Assembly: GCA_013360195.1 (NCBI GenBank)
Contig: JABWCQ010000007.1
Location: 1-64,000 of the forward strand
Length of the DNA: 64,000 bases
Reading direction: 5' to 3'
Origin: a bacterium
Lineage (GTDB): Bacteria; Electryoneota; RPQS01
How positions within the stretch are numbered: position 1 is the first letter of the stretch; every line of letters begins with the position of its first letter. The translations under genes and the position numbers were made by a program. Below are positions 8,220-18,869 of this stretch, one piece after another. Below the pieces are notes generated by a model. That model saw only the letters and a program-made list of their open reading frames with translations, was not told where the DNA came from and searched no databases.

Positions 8220-9761
8220 CTATTCCCACTCCACAGTTGCAGGCGGTTTTGTACTGATGTCATATGCGACGCGGTTGATGCCGCGAACTTCATTGATGAT
8301 GCGCGACGCTGAGCGGCTCAGAAGTTCATACGGTAAACGAGTGAAATCCGCCGTCATGAAATCATCCGTATTGACAGCTCGAAGGACGCATACGCTTTCA
8401 TAGGTGCGCTCATCGCCCATGACACCGACGGATTTTACCGGCAGCAGCACGGCAAAGGCCTGCCGAGTCTGTTCGTACCAATTGGCGTCGCGGAGTTCCT
8501 GCATGAAAATCGCATCGGCTTGCCGAAGAATATCACAACGCTCCTTGGTGACTTCGCCCAGCACTCGCACGGCTAGGCCGGGTCCCGGGAAGGGATGCCG
8601 ATGCGTGATGGTGCGCGGCAATCCCAGGAGCACGCCCAGATTGCGTGCCTCATCCTTGAAGAGTTCGCGAAGAGGCTCAATTAATTTCAGATGCAGTGTA
8701 TCGGGAAGACCGCCGACGTTATGGTGAGACTTTATCGTCGCCGAGGGACCTTTTACCGAAACGCTCTCGATAACATCGGGATACAGAGTGCCTTGTGCGA
8801 GAAATGTTACTTCCCTATGCCGCGCGGCTTCTTCCTGAAACACTTCAATGAAAAGCCGGCCAATGGTTTTGCGTTTCTGTTCGGGTTCAGTGATGCCCTT
8901 CAGCCCCTCGTAGAAGCGCTGGGCGGCGTCAACCACTTCGAGTTCGATATGGCCATGTTCACGAAAGGTCTCGACAATCTGTTCTCTTTCGCCCAATCTA
9001 CCGAGACCTGTGTCAACGTAAAAACAGAGAACCTGCCCGGGAATGGCACGATTCAGCAGCATCGCAGTCACCGCCGAATCGAGGCCGCCTGACAGCGCGC
9101 ACAAAACACGTTGTCCGCCGACGGTTGCGCGGATATCTGCAACGGCCTGATCGATGAAGGATTCCATGTTCCACCCGCCCTTGCAGCCGCAGATGTTGAA
9201 GGCGAAGTTACGCAGCAACGCGGAGCCTTGCGGCGTGTGAGTCACCTCGGGATGGAACTGCACACCGAAGGCATTCGTGCCGCGGTTGCAGACCGCGGCA
9301 ACAACACCGTGTGTACTCTTGCCCATTAGCTGCAGCGGTGCGCGCACCTCTTCGAGATGATCACCATGATTCATCCAGACCTGCATCGGGAGCTCTATGC
9401 CTTGCAGAAGTGCGTTGGTTTCGACGTATTCCACTTCGGCCGGACCAAATTCTCCGGCTCTGCCCTTTACCACGGCGGTTCCGAAGTGTTTGCCAATAAG
9501 CTGCATCCCATAACAGATTCCGAGAATCGGCAAGCCAAGGTCATAGACTGATTCGTCGGGGAACGGCGCTCCGTCAGCATGCACGCTTGCCGGCCCCCCT
9601 GACATCACGATTCCACGCGTCTCTTCGGTCGCAATTTCCGAGACGGGCACATTGAAAGGAAGAATCTCGCAGTATACTCCGTGCTCGCGCAATCGGCGGG
9701 CGATGAGCTGCGTAGTTTGACCGCCAAAGTCGAGAATGACAATGCGTTCTGAGTGCTTCAT
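8220..9761 (-). CDS. guaA: GMP synthase (glutamine-hydrolysing)
   Basis: 513 residues, full length. It converts XMP to GMP with ATP and glutamine. The N-terminal class-I amidotransferase has C83 in LGICYGMQ and H170/E172 in FHPE. The ATP-pyrophosphatase domain has the P-loop ALSGGLDSAV (224-229). The C-terminal dimerisation domain has HRHPFPGPGLAVR and ends DISTKPPATVEWE, which is diagnostic. The start overlaps the end of surE by four bases, so the two are co-translated. Confidence 0.97.
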   Translation of the reverse strand: MKHSERIVILDFGGQTTQLIARRLREHGVYCEILPFNVPVSEIATEETRGIVMSGGPASVHADGAPFPDESVYDLGLPILGICYGMQLIGKHFGTAVVKGRAGEFGPAEVEYVETNALLQGIELPMQVWMNHGDHLEEVRAPLQLMGKSTHGVVAAVCNRGTNAFGVQFHPEVTHTPQGSALLRNFAFNICGCKGGWNMESFIDQAVADIRATVGGQRVLCALSGGLDSAVTAMLLNRAIPGQVLCFYVDTGLGRLGEREQIVETFREHGHIELEVVDAAQRFYEGLKGITEPEQKRKTIGRLFIEVFQEEAARHREVTFLAQGTLYPDVIESVSVKGPSATIKSHHNVGGLPDTLHLKLIEPLRELFKDEARNLGVLLGLPRTITHRHPFPGPGLAVRVLGEVTKERCDILRQADAIFMQELRDANWYEQTRQAFAVLLPVKSVGVMGDERTYESVCVLRAVNTDDFMTADFTRLPYELLSRSASRIINEVRGINRVAYDISTKPPATVEWE

Positions 9762-10531
9762 GAATTAGACAGAGGATGCAATGCGTCCGCCCAAGTATTA
9801 ATCTGGGAAAGCACAGCGTGATGAGTAAGATCGAAGTGAATGGGAGTAACGGCAACATAGCCTTCATTCAAAGCCGTCCCGTCGGTATCCACTTCATTTA
9901 ACGGAAGTTTGTGGCCGTCCATCCAATAGTAAGTCCGGCCGCGCGGATCGTTCCGCTTGAGGAAGGTTTCTTTGAACCGTCCACGACCCTGCCGAATGAT
10001 TTTCACTCCGAGAATCCGGTCGCTCGGCAATGCGGGAACGTTTACATTCAGCAGAGTGCCCTCCGGCAGGCCTTCGCTTAGAATCTGCTGAGCAGCACGG
10101 CGGGCTACGAGTGAGGCAGGTCCGAAGTCTTCATGAGTGAACGAATCAAGCGACACCGCCATCGCGGGAATACCGTTTATTGCGCCCTCGGTCGCAGCAG
10201 ATACAGTACCTGAATATATAATGGAGATTCCGGTGTTTTCCCCTCGATTGATTCCGGATATGACCAATTCCGGTTGCTCGGGCAGGAGTTCTGAAAGTGC
10301 AAGTTTCACACAATCCGCCGGACTTCCGCTCACCGAAAATGAGCGGTACGCGCCGCCAACCTTGTAGTCCATGATGCGAATCGGTTCTGCAATCGTGATG
10401 GAATGGCCGACGGCAGACTGTTCGCGGTCAGGCGCAACCACCCACACCTGTCCTAAATCCGCAACGGCCCGCACAAGTGCGTGCAGGCCCGGGGAAAGAA
10501 TGCCGTCATCATTTGAAATCAGAATTATCAC
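9758..10531 (-). CDS. surE: 5'/3'-nucleotidase SurE
   Basis: 257 residues. It dephosphorylates nucleoside monophosphates in a metal-dependent way and is a stationary-phase survival factor in E. coli. The metal site LISNDDGILSPGL (D8, D9), the SGSPADCVKLAL motif and SGINRGENTG are all present. It overlaps accD by four bases upstream and guaA by four downstream. Its position next to guaA fits a purine-nucleotide theme, but the operon is mixed. Confidence 0.96.
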   Translation of the reverse strand: MIILISNDDGILSPGLHALVRAVADLGQVWVVAPDREQSAVGHSITIAEPIRIMDYKVGGAYRSFSVSGSPADCVKLALSELLPEQPELVISGINRGENTGISIIYSGTVSAATEGAINGIPAMAVSLDSFTHEDFGPASLVARRAAQQILSEGLPEGTLLNVNVPALPSDRILGVKIIRQGRGRFKETFLKRNDPRGRTYYWMDGHKLPLNEVDTDGTALNEGYVAVTPIHFDLTHHAVLSQINTWADALHPLSNS

Positions 10532-11391
10532 GAACTCTTCACCGAATCATTCATGAATGCCTTTAAGAAATGCGTGATGGTCGACTTTAGTTCCTGCCTG
10601 TTGACTATTCTGTCAAGAAAGCCCTTCTCAAGGAGGAATTCGCTGCGCTGGAAACCGGGCGGGAGGTCCTGTCCTATCGTCTGCTTGATGACTCGCGGTC
10701 CGGCAAATCCAATCAGTGCGCCGGGCTCGGCAATGATGATGTCCCCGAGCATAGAAAAGCTCGCCGTCGTGCCGCCCGTCGTGGGATTCGTAATCACTGA
10801 AATATACGGCAAGCCGGCCTCGTCAAGTTGTGTAAGTTTCACGCTCGTCTTAGCCATTTGCATCAGTGACACCATTCCCTCCTGCATGCGCATTCCGCCG
10901 GAACGGGAGACCAGGATCAGGGCACGTCGCTCAGCAATGGCACGATCAACGGCACGTGCTATTTTCTCGCCCACAACACTGCCGACACTTCCACCCATGA
11001 AGGAGAATTCCATGATTCCCAATTCAACCGGAAATCCGTTTATCCGGCACGAGCCGATGGTAATCGCGTCGTTTTTTCCCGTGGCTTTGATTGACGCTGT
11101 CACCCGTTCGCTGTACTTCTTGGAGTCTTTGAATGACAAGGGGTCAAGCGGCTTCAGGGAGTGATCGCTCTCCTGCCAAGTGCCGCTGTCAGCAAGCAGG
11201 TCAATATACGCTTCGGCGGGCATCGCGAAATGAAATGCACACTTCGGGCATACCAGCTGCAGTTTCTCAAGTTCCTTCTTGAAGACAATTTCTCCGCAAT
11301 TGTCACACTTCACCCAAAGCGTGTCTTGCGTCGTCTTCTTCTGTTCGGGAGAAATTACACTTCGTTCGCGGCGAAACCACTCGAGTGCCAT
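10528..11391 (-). CDS. accD: Acetyl-CoA carboxylase carboxyltransferase subunit beta
   Basis: 287 residues from the chosen start. It transfers the carboxyl group from biotin to acetyl-CoA to form malonyl-CoA in fatty-acid synthesis. The N-terminal four-Cys zinc ribbon has CDNCGE and CPKC, and the crotonase-like core shows SRSGGMRMQEG, TNPTTGGTTASF and GFAGPRVIKQT. I chose ATG at 11391 (MALEWFRRERS) because GGAGAG sits just before it. A frame extension upstream to 11436 lies inside rimI and is unlikely. The partner accA is not in the window. Confidence 0.95.
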   Translation of the reverse strand: MALEWFRRERSVISPEQKKTTQDTLWVKCDNCGEIVFKKELEKLQLVCPKCAFHFAMPAEAYIDLLADSGTWQESDHSLKPLDPLSFKDSKKYSERVTASIKATGKNDAITIGSCRINGFPVELGIMEFSFMGGSVGSVVGEKIARAVDRAIAERRALILVSRSGGMRMQEGMVSLMQMAKTSVKLTQLDEAGLPYISVITNPTTGGTTASFSMLGDIIIAEPGALIGFAGPRVIKQTIGQDLPPGFQRSEFLLEKGFLDRIVNRQELKSTITHFLKAFMNDSVKSS

Positions 11392-11392
11392 T

Positions 11393-11872
11393 TTACTCTC
11401 CTTCTGCCTCTTCCGGGCGTTCGGTTTTTCGGACACGCCGGTGCATCACCAGCGCATTCTCTCCATCATGATAGTAACTCTTGCGGATTCCAAGTTCAGC
11501 GAAGCCATAGCGGCGGTAAAGCGCCTTCGCCGATTCATTGGATTCGCGGACTTCCAAATATACGTCCGCCATTCTCTGCCGAACGGCTCTTTCAAAAAGG
11601 AAGTCCAGCAAGAAGGACGCGACTCCGTTTCTTCGCATCGATTTGTCTGTCGCCAGATTGAGTATATGCACTTCGTCCAGCACCCACTGCGTCACAAGGT
11701 AACCCGCGACCTTCTTGTCAAGCAGCGCAACCCAACTCGTTCTATAGAGAACTATGAAATTGCGAAAAGCAGAAAGCGACCAAGGATCAGCGAATGAGTC
11801 CCGCTCAATGTGCAACACGTCGTGCAGATGATCAGCAGTTAGTTCGGCAAACGCGAGATTATCGGAGGGCAT
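11393..11872 (-). CDS. rimI: Ribosomal-protein-alanine N-acetyltransferase RimI-like
   Basis: About 159 residues. GNAT fold with the acetyl-CoA loop in the middle (LATDKSMRRNGVASFLLDFL), the strand LEVRESNESAKALYRRYGF, and the RimI-type ending GIRKSYYHDGENALVMHRRV. RimI acetylates the N-terminus of ribosomal protein S18; other N-terminal substrates are possible. The start at 11872 follows GGAG and lies inside the folP 3' end (14-base overlap). A longer start at 11896 is less likely. Its stop abuts the accD ribosome-binding site. Confidence 0.88.
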   Translation of the reverse strand: MPSDNLAFAELTADHLHDVLHIERDSFADPWSLSAFRNFIVLYRTSWVALLDKKVAGYLVTQWVLDEVHILNLATDKSMRRNGVASFLLDFLFERAVRQRMADVYLEVRESNESAKALYRRYGFAELGIRKSYYHDGENALVMHRRVRKTERPEEAEGE

Positions 11873-12725
11873 CGCCAAGCTCCATATAGCGATCACAGAT
11901 GTCGATGACCTGTTTCATTTGGGAAACATCGTGTACACGTACGACATCCGCTCCGTTCAGTACGCAAATGGCCACTGCGGCGGCAGTCGAAAACTGCCGG
12001 TCCGAAGGCGGAAGTCCCGAGTATTGCCCTGTAAATGCTTTTCTCGAAGGACCGACGAGCACTCCTGCCGCGAGGCTGCCAAAGTTAGCAAGCTGCCTCA
12101 TTAGCTGATAGTTGTGCTCGAACGTCTTGCCAAACCCAAGTCCGGGGTCAACCAGCACGAAGTCACGCGGGACGCCGTGATGCTCTGCAATTGCCACCGA
12201 CTCGCCCAGTGACTGTGCAACCTCACTCACTACGTTGGAGAAGTGAATATCCTGCTGCATTGTTTCGGGGGTCCCGCGCATGTGCATGAGTACAAGTCCT
12301 GAGCGGTATTCCGCGCACGTCTGCGCCAATCGCTCGTCGTTCCTTAGCCCGGATATGTCATTAACAACATCTGCACCCACAGACAGGCAGAATCTGGCAA
12401 CAGCAGACGATGTCGTATCAATAGAGATGACGAGATCGGTTTCCGTTCGCAATTGCTCAAGGACCGGCAGGAGTCTGCTCAACTGCTCATCGGCCGACAC
12501 CGGTTTGCTGCCCGGACGGGTAGACTCCGCACCGATGTCCAATATGTCTGCTCCGCTTGAAGCGAGTATCAGCGCATGCTCTACTGCACGACCGGCTTCA
12601 ATAAACTTGCCACCGTCTGAAAAGGAATCGGGAGTAACATTCACGATGCCCATGAGCCGGGTTTTTCGTCCCAGTTCAAGCACACCGCGGCGATGCCGAA
12701 ATATTCTTATTTCAGGCTTTTCCAT
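11859..12725 (-). CDS. folP: Dihydropteroate synthase
   Basis: 288 residues from ATG at 12725. It joins para-aminobenzoate to 6-hydroxymethyl-dihydropterin pyrophosphate, the sulfonamide target. Signatures: LMGIVNVTPDSFSDGG, DIGAESTRPGS, DVVNDISG, LMHMRGTP, VDPGLGFGKT and GPSRKAF. The upstream frame extension to 12818 overlaps folE too deeply and lacks conserved sequence. It is preceded directly by folE, so two folate-pathway steps are coupled here; folB and folK are not seen. Confidence 0.95.
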   Translation of the reverse strand: MEKPEIRIFRHRRGVLELGRKTRLMGIVNVTPDSFSDGGKFIEAGRAVEHALILASSGADILDIGAESTRPGSKPVSADEQLSRLLPVLEQLRTETDLVISIDTTSSAVARFCLSVGADVVNDISGLRNDERLAQTCAEYRSGLVLMHMRGTPETMQQDIHFSNVVSEVAQSLGESVAIAEHHGVPRDFVLVDPGLGFGKTFEHNYQLMRQLANFGSLAAGVLVGPSRKAFTGQYSGLPPSDRQFSTAAAVAICVLNGADVVRVHDVSQMKQVIDICDRYMELGDALR

Positions 12726-13272
12726 CCATGAGCAGCAGGGCTTCCATGCGCGTGGCCTGTTTTGAGAGAGCTCCGCGGACGGCAGATGTAACCGTCCAAC
12801 TGCCGTGAACCTTTTCACCGCGCATCATCAGACACAAATGCTGAGCGCGAATTACTACAAAGGCACCCATCGGCTGAACTTTCTCCATAATGGAATCGGC
12901 AATGGCCGTGGTCATGCTCTCCTGCAATTGCGGACGCTGCGAGAGAACGCGCACGACGCGGGCAAGGGACGAGAATCCGGTTACGTGCGAATCCGCGGGA
13001 ATGTAGGCAATCGAGACAAATCCCCAGAACGGCAGCAGATGGTGCTCGCACATGGAGTAAAACGGAATGTCCCGATGAATAATCATCTCGGTGGCATTCT
13101 CAGCAGGATAAAGCGACAGCTTTTCTTCAGGATCCGCGCCGATTCCCGCGAAGATTTCCGCATACATCTCAGCGACGCGATGCGGAGTCCCCTTTAGCCC
13201 CGCACGGTCAGGATTCTCTCCGACAGCCAGCAGAATCTCACGTACCGCCGCCTCAATTCTGGCTTTGTCCAT
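12712..13272 (-). CDS. folE: GTP cyclohydrolase I
   Basis: 186 residues, standard. It converts GTP to 7,8-dihydroneopterin triphosphate, the first step of folate (and pteridine/queuosine precursor) synthesis. Zinc ligands are visible in SMCEHHLLPFWG and in AQHLCLMMRG; GLKGTPHRVAEMY and VARVVRVLSQRPQLQE are also typical. It overlaps the PEGA gene upstream by 20 bases and folP downstream by 14. Confidence 0.96.
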   Translation of the reverse strand: MDKARIEAAVREILLAVGENPDRAGLKGTPHRVAEMYAEIFAGIGADPEEKLSLYPAENATEMIIHRDIPFYSMCEHHLLPFWGFVSIAYIPADSHVTGFSSLARVVRVLSQRPQLQESMTTAIADSIMEKVQPMGAFVVIRAQHLCLMMRGEKVHGSWTVTSAVRGALSKQATRMEALLLMDGKA

Positions 13273-13878
13273 TGAAGCGCCTTTCCTTTGGTTCCAATTG
13301 AAAGACCAGCACTTCCTCTCCGGCCGCTTTCAGCTCGACGCGGCGCGCCACATCGCCGACAACTCCAAAACCTTCCTTCTCGACGGAAACTATGTGAACA
13401 CCGGGTGCGAGGTCCTTCAAGATGTTATCCGTGCGGAATTCGGTCGGCATTCCGTTCAGAATGATTGTCGCACCTTCGACATTGGACAGCACTTGAATCG
13501 TTCCATGCCTTTGTCCAAGGGCGTATATCATCAGAGCAACACCCGCAAAGACCAATAGAGCGATGAGCAGAATGTTGTTACGGACTTTGCGCTGACCTTC
13601 TTCGAGCTCTTCGATGTCAACGGGAATCTGCCGTTCACGGTCGGCGGCTTCCTGTGCCGTCACCCATTCCAGTTCCCCATCTTCATTGGTAATCTGCTTG
13701 TAATCCCCCCGCGCCGCATAGAATCGCTGGATTTCATCTTCGATTATCCGCTTGCGCTCGAGTTCGTCAATCGTTGTTAGCTTGATTTCGCCAGCCTTGT
13801 CCCTGGAACGCAGCTCCTCACGTGCTTCAAGCTCTTTGCGAACGAGGTCGCGCAGCCGTTGTTCTTCGTTATGATCAA

Positions 13879-13882
<4 letters not shown>
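13253..13882 (-). CDS. Single-pass membrane protein with PEGA domain
   Basis: 209 residues. The N-terminal 100 are highly charged and predicted to be helical or coiled coil (RLRDLVRKELEAREELRS). A transmembrane helix at about 102-122 (ILLIALLVFAGVALMIYALG) follows. The last 80 residues form a PEGA-like beta domain (GTIQVLSNVEGATIILNG, LAPGVHIVSVEKEGFG), a fold found in surface-layer-associated and extracytoplasmic regions of many bacteria. It starts at the ftsH stop (ATGA overlap) and runs into folE. Its function is unknown; being tied to the membrane protease gene, it could be an FtsH cofactor, but that is only context. Confidence 0.8.
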
Positions 13883-15758
<1,876 letters not shown>

Positions 15759-15762
<4 letters not shown>

Positions 15763-16328
15763 GATTGTACTGTTTCGTCGAGTACGTAAAGGTCGGGAAG
15801 ATGGCGTCCTGAACCGGCATAGTCGAGTCCGTAACCGATGACAAATTCATCCGGCAAATCCATGGAGATGAAATCCACTTGCACACCGGCCTGAATCGAC
15901 TTCGGTTTGCGAAAGCAGGCCGCCATACTGAGACTTGCCGGATGTCTGACCATCAGATAGCCTCTAAGAAAGTCCCACGAATTACCTGTGTCAACAATGT
16001 CATCCACGAGAATGACATGTCGATCGCGGATTTCTATATCAATATCCTTGATAAGCTTAATCCGGCCCGATTCCATCCCATCGCGGTAACTCGAGAGCTT
16101 GATGAAATCAACTGTGCACGGCAAGTTGGTTTCGCGAACAATGTCCGCCATATACATGAAACAACCGGTCAGAACGCCGACGAAGACAGGATTTTTGCCG
16201 CGGAAACGATCGTGAATCTCCGCGGCGGTTCGCTGAACTGCGCTTTGAATCTCGTCTTCCGATATGAACTTGCGAAAGGCGCGCGGCGGAGTTCCTGTCG
16301 TAATGCGTTCAGGATATTTGCTGGTCAC
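15759..16328 (-). CDS. hpt: Hypoxanthine phosphoribosyltransferase
   Basis: 189 residues. It salvages hypoxanthine and guanine to IMP and GMP with PRPP. The PRPP-binding loop VILVDDIVDTG is at 105-115, and the pyrophosphate loop GVLTGCFMYMADIVRE is at 51-66. Flanked by tilS (20-base overlap) and ftsH (4-base overlap) as in many bacteria. Confidence 0.95.
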
Positions 16329-17634
16329 GTAACGAAACTGCTTTCCAATGGATTTTCATAAGTGGAACACCGGGACGCGGCGCGACGGATTCGCACACGC
16401 CAAGTCCGGGAATCGCGACAATTCGGTCGCCGACACATAGAACCGGCCAGTGACGGCGAATTCCCGGATGCACGCCGGCTTCTGAGAGCCAGTCCGAAAC
16501 GTTGCGTGTCCGCCGAGACTTTGGCTTGAATTTCTCTCCATGCCGCCACGGTCGAGTCAACAAAGGTGTATCACTGTCAAGCGATAACGCGAGACTGCCC
16601 GCATTTGAATTCTGAAACGCGCCGGGTGTCAAGATGACCTGTTGCTGTTGCCGCGAATGCGGAGATGCCTCAACTCTTGTTGATTGCAGCCAGATATGCT
16701 TGCCGGACCTGACCAGATTCAAATCATTCGGCAAGGGGAAAATTGAGAATCCGTTGTCTGAGCGAATGAACTTGTTTACTTGCCGACGCAGTGGAGCTTT
16801 GAGTCGTGATTGGGGGGCACCGCTGAGGGTCGCCCAAGCGGACTCGACGGAAAGAAAGTCTAAGTCTTCAAGATACAAGTTTTTCGGTAAACTCTCAAGA
16901 CAGTCGGGGTCAGAAAAATTATAGTCTATATGATTAATTTTTCTATGTTTAGTAAGTCTTGATGTCAACGAGATTAGCGCTTGAACGGCTTGACCATGAT
17001 TTGCCAGATTGTGAGGAAGCGAAGGATGAGTAAAAACTGCCGCTCCGAGTTGATTTCGGGCTGTGACTCGCATGAAACGGACATCCCCGTTCATCGGGTC
17101 ATGGTCAACAAAATCCTGCGAAACAAGCAGAGAATGAAGTTGGCTGCGGCGAATGCGCAAAAAGGGTCGCAGGATGTTCGCTCTGACCTGAGGGATTCCA
17201 GTGCATTCATACCAGGAGGAACGCAGGTTTAACTTCATCAGAACAGTCTCAGCATCGTCATCAAGCGTATGTGCGGTCACGATGAACCGACAGGAGCACA
17301 ATTCTCTGACATTCTCGAGCGCCGCATAGCGAAGCCGACGGGCACAGGATTCAATGGAATGGGACTTTCGCTTGAGTTCGGCTCGAACATCTACAGATAC
17401 GGCAGTAAAAGGAACTCCAAGAGATGCTGCTTGCCAGCGAGCCAAGTCCTCAACGGCGTTTGCATCCGCCCTGAGATTGTGATTAACGTGACAGGCGGCT
17501 ACCCGTGACTTCCACTCATGTCGAGAAGATAGCCACTTTATTGCAGCAAAAGAGTCTGCTCCACCGGACAATGCGACGAGCAGTTTGTCCTGCGGACCAA
17601 TCTGCCGGAGCATGTTCTCAGCGCTTTCAAACAT
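16309..17634 (-). CDS. tilS: tRNA(Ile)-lysidine synthase
   Basis: 441 residues. It converts C34 of tRNA-Ile(CAU) to lysidine so that it reads AUA. The N-type ATP-pyrophosphatase P-loop ALSGGADSF (SGGADS 23-28) is clear, as are ACHVNHNLR, VTAHTLDDDAETVLM and the C-terminal TilS tRNA-binding module (LLTRPWRHGEKFKPKSRR, then a short substrate-binding domain). It overlaps the methyltransferase gene upstream by eight bases. Confidence 0.94.
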   Translation of the reverse strand: MFESAENMLRQIGPQDKLLVALSGGADSFAAIKWLSSRHEWKSRVAACHVNHNLRADANAVEDLARWQAASLGVPFTAVSVDVRAELKRKSHSIESCARRLRYAALENVRELCSCRFIVTAHTLDDDAETVLMKLNLRSSWYECTGIPQVRANILRPFLRIRRSQLHSLLVSQDFVDHDPMNGDVRFMRVTARNQLGAAVFTHPSLPHNLANHGQAVQALISLTSRLTKHRKINHIDYNFSDPDCLESLPKNLYLEDLDFLSVESAWATLSGAPQSRLKAPLRRQVNKFIRSDNGFSIFPLPNDLNLVRSGKHIWLQSTRVEASPHSRQQQQVILTPGAFQNSNAGSLALSLDSDTPLLTRPWRHGEKFKPKSRRTRNVSDWLSEAGVHPGIRRHWPVLCVGDRIVAIPGLGVCESVAPRPGVPLMKIHWKAVSLRDQQIS

Positions 17635-18484
17635 CAGGTTTTACCGCTCTGAACAAGAGTGAACCCGCGAAACCAAGTCTGACGCGGTCAGGGACAGTTC
17701 TGCCTTTCAAGTTATAGGCCGCCTTCCATAAAGCCATGCCTACCAGGTATCGAAACCGGCGCCACGGGCGGGTCAATTTGTTGATCACCTTTACATTGTT
17801 CCAAATCCAGAAGCGACCATTCAGCGATTCGACGAAAGACCATCCGGGATGAAGTTCGATTTCGGCAAATCCCGCACGCTTGAAAACTTCAGTCAAGCCG
17901 AGGTGGCTCATGTGAAAATACGAGTTGGCATGGTACGCTTCCAGAAAGGCAGCAGAACCGACTAATGCACCGCCGGGTTTCAGGACACGGGCGATTTCCT
18001 TGGCTGCCTGAAACGGATTGTAAAGGTGCTCAAAGACGGCGGTCGATACAACAATGTCAAATTGGGCATCCGAAAAAGGCAATTCATGACCGTCACAGAC
18101 GATATCGGTGAACGGCCCGGGGTAGATATCGAAGCAAACAAGCTCGTAACCTGCCTGCTCAAGCCATTGTCTGTCTCCACCGTCACCGCTCCCGAAGCTC
18201 AGAACGCGCTTGCCAGATGTCTTGTCCAACATTTTGCGCAGCGGACCGGTATTCCAATGGCTGTTGGCGACATCAAGGTCAAGATTGGACTCCTTGATTG
18301 CATGCGACATGATTTCCTCAGTGACCAGAGGTGAGCGAGAACTGACGATTACCGGCACCCCGGATTCCTTGTGGAATTGATACTGCTTTCCACAGGCAGA
18401 ACAGAACAGGCCATTCTCATGGGTGCTGAGAGAGGCGGCATGGCATTCGACGCAGATGAGCGATGACCAGTCTTGGAATTTCAT
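17627..18484 (-). CDS. SAM-dependent methyltransferase with N-terminal zinc ribbon
   Basis: 285 residues. An N-terminal Trm112/RlmA-type zinc ribbon has C11, C14, C28 and C31. The class-I Rossmann methyltransferase domain follows: glycine loop LSFGSGDGGD (about 95-104), acidic strand LVCFDIYPG, DGHELPFSDAQFDIVVSTAV and HLYNPFQAAKEIARVLKPGG. The substrate is unknown; a wall, lipid or cofactor glycan target is possible. The tilS overlap suggests co-transcription. The nearest upstream promoter is that of tRNA-Met, with a terminator in between, so it may depend on read-through or an unseen promoter. Confidence 0.82.
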   Translation of the reverse strand: MKFQDWSSLICVECHAASLSTHENGLFCSACGKQYQFHKESGVPVIVSSRSPLVTEEIMSHAIKESNLDLDVANSHWNTGPLRKMLDKTSGKRVLSFGSGDGGDRQWLEQAGYELVCFDIYPGPFTDIVCDGHELPFSDAQFDIVVSTAVFEHLYNPFQAAKEIARVLKPGGALVGSAAFLEAYHANSYFHMSHLGLTEVFKRAGFAEIELHPGWSFVESLNGRFWIWNNVKVINKLTRPWRRFRYLVGMALWKAAYNLKGRTVPDRVRLGFAGSLLFRAVKPDV

Positions 18485-18507
18485 TCGTTCGTTTCGGTGG
18501 ACAGATT

Positions 18508-18544
18508 TTGAAAACGAAAAGCCGCCGGAAAAATCCCGGCGGCT
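18508..18544 (-). terminator. Rho-independent terminator after tRNA-Met
   Basis: Minus-strand AGCCGCCGG / CCGGCGGCT nine-base-pair stem (18520-18544) followed by TTTTCGTTTTC. It lies 14 bases past the tRNA end and before the methyltransferase gene. Confidence 0.85.
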
Positions 18545-18557
18545 CAGGGCGCTCGTG

Positions 18558-18631
18558 TAGCGGAGGAGGGACTTGAACCCCCGACACCAGGATTATGATT
18601 CCCGTGCTCTAACCAACTGAGCTACTCCGCC
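18558..18631 (-). tRNA. tRNA-Met (CAT), elongator type
   Basis: Full cloverleaf of 74 bases with discriminator A73 and no encoded CCA. Anticodon stem CGGGA/TCCTG encloses loop ATCATAA, giving CAT. The body is closest to the elongator methionine form (TCATAA loop, AGCTCAGTTGGTTAGAGC D-arm), not the initiator. The first acceptor pair reads G1-U72, a wobble rather than a Watson-Crick pair. Confidence 0.9.
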
Positions 18632-18671
18632 CCAGAGGACGGCAGATTCAGGCGACCGTCCAGAATCAATA

Positions 18672-18700
18672 AATTTACAACCATCTGTCCTATTTGTCAA
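18672..18700 (-). promoter_or_regulatory. Promoter of tRNA-Met
   Basis: Minus-strand consensus -35 TTGACA (18700-18695), 17-base spacer, -10 TAAATT (18677-18672). The start would be about 34 bases before the mature tRNA. Confidence 0.75.
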
Positions 18701-18821
18701 GTTTCGAGAGAAATCGAACAATACGTGCAAATCAACTTAAAACATTGAAATTGTTTTATTTATGAAATCTATTCGTGTGAGCGCAGAATTCGTTTGCAAT
18801 AAATGGAGAAATCCCCCTATC

Positions 18822-18850
18822 TTGCGTTGGCCTTGAGCTTGCACTTTAAT
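18822..18850 (+). promoter_or_regulatory. Possible promoter of the epimerase gene
   Basis: TTGCGT (18822-18827), 17-base spacer, TTTAAT (18845-18850). The -10 overlaps the earlier possible ATG at 18849. If this promoter is used, the functional start must be the ATG at 18870. Confidence 0.4.
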
Positions 18851-18869
18851 GCGGTACAGAGCAACTATC

